NCBI GenBank assembly: GCA_009823505.1
Contig: VZQC01005092.1
Span: forward strand, 444,285-508,284
Origin: Rhizomys pruinosus
Taxonomy: Eukaryota > Chordata > Mammalia > Rodentia > Spalacidae
Length of the DNA: 64,000 nucleotides
Direction: 5' to 3'
The position numbers were made by a program, and so were the translations under genes. Of this stretch, positions 58,734-64,000 are shown piece by piece. The notes under the pieces were generated by a model that was not told the DNA's origin, searched no databases, and saw only the letters and a list, made by a program, of their open reading frames with translations. Within the stretch, counting starts at the first letter, position 1; every line of letters begins with the position of its first letter.

Positions 58734-59202
58734 GTGCCAAGGCCCACCCTGCCGGATCATCCAAAGCACAGAGCATCCTGGACTGGAGAAGGATGTGGTT
58801 CAAGGGCTGTTCCACAGCCTGTGCAGGAAGGACAGACAGTGACTATTCCCAAGAAGAATTTTGGGGCTGCAGCCTGTTCTTTTCCACCCGGGCCTGTTTC
58901 ATTTCCTCCACCCCCAGCTCCCCATTTTAGTATCCCAGGCTATGGGAGCGCCTGCTTGACCATGCTTTACTCTGCTCCCTCTCCAAGAGTGAAGTCTCTG
59001 CCCTGTTGCTACTCTCGATTCTCCCGTGCATTCAAACGGGGAGGCCTTGGGAATAGAGGGAAAGGAGGTGGGTGAAGAGAACCTGGAGTCTACGTCTCTT
59101 CAGCTTTTGGAATTAAGATTTTGGCTCACTAAGGAAGGAATTGGAGGCACAAACGGTGAAGGTGGGGGAAGACTTCAGAGGGAGTGGGTGGGAAGAAGAT
59201 GA
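58734..59202 (+). pseudogene. GC-rich exon-like segment, unrecognised gene or retrocopy
   Basis: A sharp rise in GC right after the N. One frame is open from 58734 to 59072 and encodes a Pro-rich peptide (SFPPPPAPHFSIPGYGS within it). An overlapping frame is open from 58993 to a stop at 59200-59202 and encodes a Glu/Leu-rich peptide (LESTSLQLLELRFWLTKE). The change of best frame near 59000 suggests a single-base indel, as in a retropseudogene or a sequence error. I do not recognise the protein. Confidence 0.4.
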
Positions 59203-59269
59203 AACTTGATGATGCTCTTGGTTTAATCCTCACAATACTCATCACACAGAAGTAAAGGGATAGTAGCAC

Positions 59270-59306
<37 letters not shown>

Positions 59307-59387
59307 TAATTCTCTGTGTTTAAAAACATGATTTCTATAATTTCAAACTAGTAGCTTAAAGTGAATTCAAATATTTCACTTTAAAAA
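59203..59387. other. (TA)n microsatellite and flank
   Basis: TA dinucleotides at about 59272-59302. No other feature. Confidence 0.6.
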
Positions 59388-60003
59388 TTTGTAATTGGGA
59401 AAGTCTCCTTATATTCTTTCCCCAGTTGCTTATTGTTGGTGTAAAGGAAGGCTACTGATTTTTCTAGGTCTATTTTGTATCCCACCACTTTACTGAAACT
59501 TTTGATCGTTTCTAAGAGTTTTCTGGTGGAGATTTTAGCATCCCTTATGTAAACTATCATATCATCTGCAAAAAGGGATAGTTTTACTTCCTCTTTTCCA
59601 ATTAGGAATAAACCTAACCAAAGACACCAAAGACCTCTGCAACAAAAAATTTTAAAACCCTGAAGGAGATTGAAAATGACATCAAAAGATGGAAAGACCT
59701 CCCATGGATTGGAAAAATTAATATAGTAAAATGTCCATTCTACCCAAATTAATGTACAGATTCAATGCAATCCCAATCAAAATTCCCATGAGCTTTTTCA
59801 CAGACTTAGAAAAAAATCTTTAAATTCATATGGAAAAACAAATACCCTGAATAGCTAAAGCAATCCTGAGTGAAAAGTGCAATACTGCAGGGATTACATT
59901 ACCAGACTTCAAGCTATATTACAGGGCTATAGTCATAAAGGCAGCCTGGTACTGGAAAAAAAACAGAACCATTAACCAATAGAACAAAATTGAAGAACCA
60001 AAC

Positions 60004-61255
60004 TTGAGCTCATATAACTTCAGCCACCTCATATTTGACAAAGGGGACAAAAAAGCTCAATGGAGGAAAGATAGCATCTTCAGCAAATGGTGTTGGCAAA
60101 ACTGGATCACCATTTGTAGAAGATCAAAATTAAACCCTTACATTTCACCTTGTACAAAAATCAACTCCAAGTGGATCAAAGATCTCAATTTAAAACCTGA
60201 AACCCTGAAGGTGATAGAAGAAAAAGTTGGCAGCAACCTACAAGATATAGGTGTAAGAAAAGACTTTCTAAATCAAACACCAGCTGCACAGGAAATAAGG
60301 ACAACAGCTGACAAGTGGGACCTCATCAAACTCAAAAGCTTTTGTACAGCTAAAGAAACAATCAAGGAAGTGAAGAGAAAACCCACAGAGTGGGAGGAAA
60401 CATTCACCACTGATACATCTGACAAACCATTAACATCCAGAATATATAAGCCACTTAAAAAACAAAAAGGTAAGAAAACAAATGACATACTCAAATATGG
60501 AGTAAAGAGATGAACAGAGACTTCACCAGTAAGGAAGTAAAGATGGCTGAGAAACATCTTAAAACGTGTTCAACATCATTAATAATTAAGGAAATGCAAA
60601 TTAAAACCACAATAAGCTATCATCTCACTCCTGACTAGCCAACATCAAGAAAACAAAAAGTCACCAATTCTGGAGAGGTTGTGGGGAAAGAGGAACACTC
60701 ATCCACTGCTGGTGGGAATGTAAACTGGTACAACCACTGTGGAAAGAAGTGTGGAGAACCCTTAAAAAACTCATGGATTATCACTTATAGCTAAAAATGA
60801 AAAAAAAAAAACTGAGAGAAAGATGCAGGACAGTTATGGCAGAATGCATGATCTGGGATGGGGTGGGGGGGGGAGGGAAAGGGAAATAAGCCTGAACTGA
60901 ATTGGAAAAAGTGTATGAAATGCACAAAGCATCAATAAAAACTAATTTAAAAAAAAAAAACTCAAAATGAGCCTACCACCTGACCCAGACATACCACTCC
61001 TGGGTATATACCCACAAGACACATCCTACCACAAACATACACACACAGCTATGTTTATTGCAGCTCTCTTCACAATAGCAAAGAGCTGGAACAAACCCAA
61101 ATGCCCCTCAACTGATGACCGAATAACAAAAATGTGGAACATATACACAATGGAGTTCTATGGAGCAGTAAAGAGAGATGACATCATGAGCTTTGCTGGT
61201 AAATGGATGGAACTCGAAGCAATTATACTAAGTGAAGTAACACAGTCCCACAAAA
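60004..61255 (+). pseudogene. L1 ORF2 C-terminal part, broken
   Basis: Piece 60004-60513 (169 codons) matches the corresponding region of the L1 at 19577-20090, including CTAKETIKEVKRKPTEWEET. The cysteine-motif region around 60670-60730 is out of frame with it. The final piece starts at 60967 after the nested insertion. Confidence 0.85.
60774..60954 (+). mobile_element. L1 3' tail inserted into L1 ORF2
   Basis: 181 bp from TGGATTATCACTTATAGC through GCAGAATGCATGATCTGGG and a G tract to AATAAAAACTAATTT and A-tail. The 10 bp AAAAAACTCA is duplicated at 60764-60773 and 60955-60964. Removing it restores ORF2. Confidence 0.85.
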
Positions 61256-61665
61256 AAAAAAAAAAAGTTGATGGTTTCTCTCATTTGTGGATGCTAACAC
61301 CGAATCCCCAGTTGGCAGGCAAACTGAGCAACTTTATTATTATATTTCATTGTGTCTGGAAGCAGCTGTGCTATTCCAATGTGAATCTCTAAATGGGCTC
61401 TAGAATTGCTCTACCACTTATATTCACACATTGTAATTACCATAATGGTTGGGAGAAATGTAGTCACATTATAAAAAAAAATTGTATAGTTACACATCTT
61501 TATACCTGCATACTAATTTACTGATAAATGTGAATCTCTAAATGTGTTTAGGAATCAATCTATAGTTTATTTTCAGAATTTGTAATTTTGACTTATGTGT
61601 GGAGTGTATATATGCATATTTTAGAGTAATGTAAAATAAAAAAATTACAAAAATTTAAAAAAGGT

Positions 61666-62282
61666 GCATGCCATCAGGTATGGCATAAAGCATTATAATT
61701 TCTAAAAACATAAAAATTGTAAATCCATTTTCGAATTGCTGTCAAAGTAATGGTTTTCAAAGTATTCATGGTATTCAAAAGATCTAAGAGAACAGGTAAC
61801 ATCAAATTTAATAAGTAGAAAATATTTGCTTAAAATATTTATAAAAGAAAAAAAATATATTGATTGATTTTTTACCTATAGCTAAATGTTTTTTATTAGG
61901 CAAATACACTCATTTAATATAATTGAAAGTATTAATTTATTCATAATTGTGTCAAAAACATTTATTTGCCCATCTAAGCTATATCCTTAATACAAATCTA
62001 TATCAACACAGAATGTATCTCCCAGTCTCTTTCCTTTCAGCATATGCTCCTAGTTTTTCAAATTGTGCAATATGTAATTTTCTGGAACCATATTCTTTAA
62101 CCCAGTATAATATTTTGAATGATTGTCCTTACCTGCGTATGATCTTTATGATTTCATAGCAAAATAGCCCAGTGTCTGAATAAATCCCACAATTTTATTA
62201 TATCTCCTTTCGTGTATTATGATTCTTTTTCGTACAAGTTGTATTCATAGACACATTTTGAGCTCGACATAACAGCTTATGT
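61666..62282. other. AT-rich stretch
   Basis: No recognised repeat or gene. Confidence 0.4.
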
Positions 62283-62283
62283 T

Positions 62284-62314
<31 letters not shown>

Positions 62315-62316
62315 TT
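62283..62316. repeat. (TTTA)n microsatellite
   Basis: TTTA units directly joined to the A-rich tail end of the following reverse SINE; grown from that tail. Confidence 0.85.
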
Positions 62317-62508
62317 TTCTATGTGTATGAATGTACTGTCTGCATGTAGGCTTGAGCACATGTGTCGTGCAATGCTGCGGAGGTCAGAAGAGGGTGTTGG
62401 ATTCCCCTGGAACTGGAGCTCTCCTGGAATTGGAGTTAAAGATGGTTCTCAGCCACCATGTGGGTGCTGGGGGTCAAACCCAGATCCTCTGCAAGAGTAG
62501 TCAGCACT
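62317..62508 (-). mobile_element. B3-derived SINE, long form, head replaced
   Basis: Reverse copy from CTATGTGTATGAATGTACTG to AGTCAGCACTC, 17 bp duplication present. The last ~35 bp (box A and head) are missing and an ATT microsatellite stands in their place. Confidence 0.85.
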
Positions 62509-62509
62509 C

Positions 62510-62549
<40 letters not shown>

Positions 62550-62550
62550 T
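62510..62550. repeat. (ATT)n microsatellite
   Basis: About 13 ATT units immediately beyond the broken SINE head. Confidence 0.85.
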
Positions 62551-62559
62551 GTTTATTTT

Positions 62560-63545
62560 AAGGGATTCTACAATACAATAGCACAGTTGTTTTCAGATAA
62601 CATTGATGTTACTCAGTTTGCCATACAATTAGGTAATTGGTGCATTTTGCAAGTATCTATGTCCAAATTTTGAACAACCCAAGGTTCCCATAGTCCAGTT
62701 GGAGAAGCTTGTATGCACAGGCATTTTGATCAATTAGGAGTCCAGACTATATTGCTGTAGTCTCATGATTCACCCCTATCTCTCCGCAGCCCTTACGTTC
62801 TACCACTCCTCTTCTGCAATTTGTTCCCTGGGCTTTGGGAAAGGGGCACAAGTGGGCGAGAAGAAAACAGTCTACTTTCTTTGGAGTTGTCATTTTGGAC
62901 TCTATTCAGGTTTGAACCCTGTTCAGGTTGTTTCCCTTCATGGGTTGACAGCGTATCTAGTGATATCCTTTTAGTCATACTAACAAAGCACAAGCAATTG
63001 GATGTACAGGCATTTAAGCAGTACTAATTATTATGGCAAGCTAAGCTTTGAGCATAGACACAGATGCTTGGATGGTATGCTAATCCGCAAACTGTGGTTT
63101 CTCTATAAAGGGTGACAAGTTCTTATTGTGGCTTATAACATCTCCTAACCACTAGAGGACATAAGCTTGTGGCATCTGCTGTGAGTTATTCCTCCAAGGA
63201 GAGAGCTAATAGCCAAGTAGATTTGGGATATATATAGACACATGGCTGCCACTGTTGCATAGTATCTCCAGACAGTTGAGGTGTAGCTGATATTGACGGA
63301 GGAGTCTTGCTTGTCTTAGGGAGACCGATATTTTGCTGTACTGCTTTAGTGGCCTTTGGAAATGCTCTCTGGCATTTCAGAGGCCAGTTGTACATTAGCA
63401 AGTGACGACTCATAACATTTTTTCATGTTCACACCAGGTCTTCGACAACAGGGACTAACTGCCTTTCTCCTTCCATATATCCCACTTATAGGCAAAAGAC
63501 CTTTATAATTTGGGGGGAGGGGTTTGAGTCCCCTATCCAACATCT
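62560..63545 (-). mobile_element. L1 3'UTR, minus strand
   Basis: 62690-63000 matches the L1 tail series at 11000-11300 in reverse (CAGACTATATTGCTGTAG, GGGAAAGGGGCACAAG, CTTCATGGGTTGACAGC). Sequence on to 63545 appears to be the preceding part of the same 3'UTR, with TTATTGTGGCTTATAAC and CTATATAGACACATGGC-type motifs. The outer limits are approximate. Confidence 0.55.
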
Positions 63546-64000
63546 CCTAGGCAGAATAATTCATTGCTGATGTCAGAGCTTTCCTGTATTTAAAGAAAAA
63601 AAAGAATTATTTTCTTACAAATTTGAGTCAAGAAGTTATTAACCTTAACCTCGTTGTCAATGAAATATGACATATAGAATGTAATATCAAGAAAAGGGAT
63701 TGTTTGCTTCATTGATCAGATATGTTTACATGTAACCATTCTTTGTTCACTCAAAGTGGGTATTTGGTGACCTTTAAAATATAAGGTGTTGGGGCTGGAG
63801 AGATAGCCTAGCTGTTAACCGCTTTGAGTGAACAAACAACATACATTTGCTTTAGTGAAAAGAACTTTACTATGTGTAAAGTAAAAAGAAGATAGAAATT
63901 ATCATAGGTAACATTTTTGTCTCAAGTCAATTTATCAGTGAGCAACTTTGAAATTCACACTTTCCAATTTACTTGGTTAATTATATAAAACATCCAGGAA
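63546..64000. other. AT-rich end of the window
   Basis: Apart from the SINE fragment and hairpin at 63743-63835, no recognised feature. Confidence 0.4.
63792..63821 (+). mobile_element. B3-derived SINE, first ~30 bp only
   Basis: GGGCTGGAGAGATAGCCTAG then CTGTTAACCGC, stopping abruptly. No body, no tail. It sits in the loop of a perfect 14 bp inverted repeat (63743-63756 and 63822-63835). Confidence 0.75.

Larger units (their letters stand above)
59388..61665 (+). mobile_element. L1 with inverted 5' end (twin priming)
   Basis: 59388-59604 is L1 ORF2 in reverse (CACTTTACTGAAAC, GATATGATAGT-type reverse transcriptase codons). From 59605 the sequence is forward ORF2 starting slightly downstream (GAATAAACCTAACC) to the end of ORF2 at about 61255, then 3'UTR to about 61665. 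The junction shares TAG with both sides. Open pieces at 60004-60513 and 60967-61392. A nested L1 tail sits at 60774-60954. Confidence 0.88.

Noticed and set aside
430..62500. A protein family-like set of short open frames repeated many times (starting MYCLHVGLCT and similar, on both strands)
   Set aside because: They are translations of the B3-derived SINE in various frames. They follow SINE borders and target duplications, so they are not genes.
1..64000. CRISPR arrays, bacterial operons, riboswitches or phage features
   Set aside because: Nothing of the kind is seen. Composition and repeats are those of a rodent nuclear genome.

Overview
This is a stretch of nuclear DNA from a muroid rodent. 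I found no complete host gene, RNA gene, operon, CRISPR array or prokaryotic feature. The rodent assignment rests on B1 SINEs, many tRNA-derived SINEs of the B2/B3 type, rodent-style L1 elements with G-rich 3' tails, MaLR-type LTRs, and an IAP/IAPE-like endogenous retrovirus with a tRNA-Phe-type primer site. The commonest SINE looks like a lineage-specific offshoot of B3: several copies have clean target-site duplications and intact CpGs. This suggests a muroid outside the Mus/Rattus pair, possibly a cricetid, but I cannot name the species. A single N at 58733, long poly-T runs and one indel-riddled B1 point to a draft assembly.

Layout. 1-5491: AT-rich sequence with five SINEs and one exon-like block (4497-4659) with consensus splice sites. 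5492-8510: a 3.0 kb provirus with 337 bp LTRs and a 6 bp target duplication. It keeps part of gag and the end of env, but the middle is replaced by AT-rich, 3'UTR-like DNA plus a B1 piece. 8530-16620: a dispersed repeat of unknown name, a recent inverted duplication, two LTR-like sequences in opposite orientation and old SINE/L1 pieces. 16625-20975: a 5'-truncated L1 with most of a broken ORF2 and its 3'UTR. 21500-31490: L1 3' tails, SINEs and long AT-rich stretches. 31490-40900: nested minus-strand L1s, an older Lx-type element interrupted by a younger L1 that keeps ORF1 and promoter-like 5'UTR repeats but is full of poly-T runs. 41440-48260: SINEs, B1s and a MaLR element set between two copies of a 0.57 kb duplicated block. 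49150-51740: L1 3' tails joined to unrelated heads. 53040-58400: an old plus-strand L1 with SINE insertions and a second L1 3' tail. 58700-59202: a poly-T run, the N, then a GC-rich segment with open reading frames. 59388-61665: an L1 with an inverted 5' end (twin priming) and a nested insertion. 62280-64000: a SINE with microsatellites at both ends, a minus-strand L1 3'UTR and a small hairpin.

No genes here work together as a pathway. What the window shows is mobile-element biology: L1 machinery has moved SINEs, L1 tails and composites, leaving target-site duplications, and one retrovirus lineage appears to have picked up non-viral sequence. The best candidates for something not yet described are the provirus with the foreign insert, the composite elements at 50133-50754 and 51335-51737, the SINE subfamily with a 17 bp duplication, and the exon-like blocks at 4497 and 58734.
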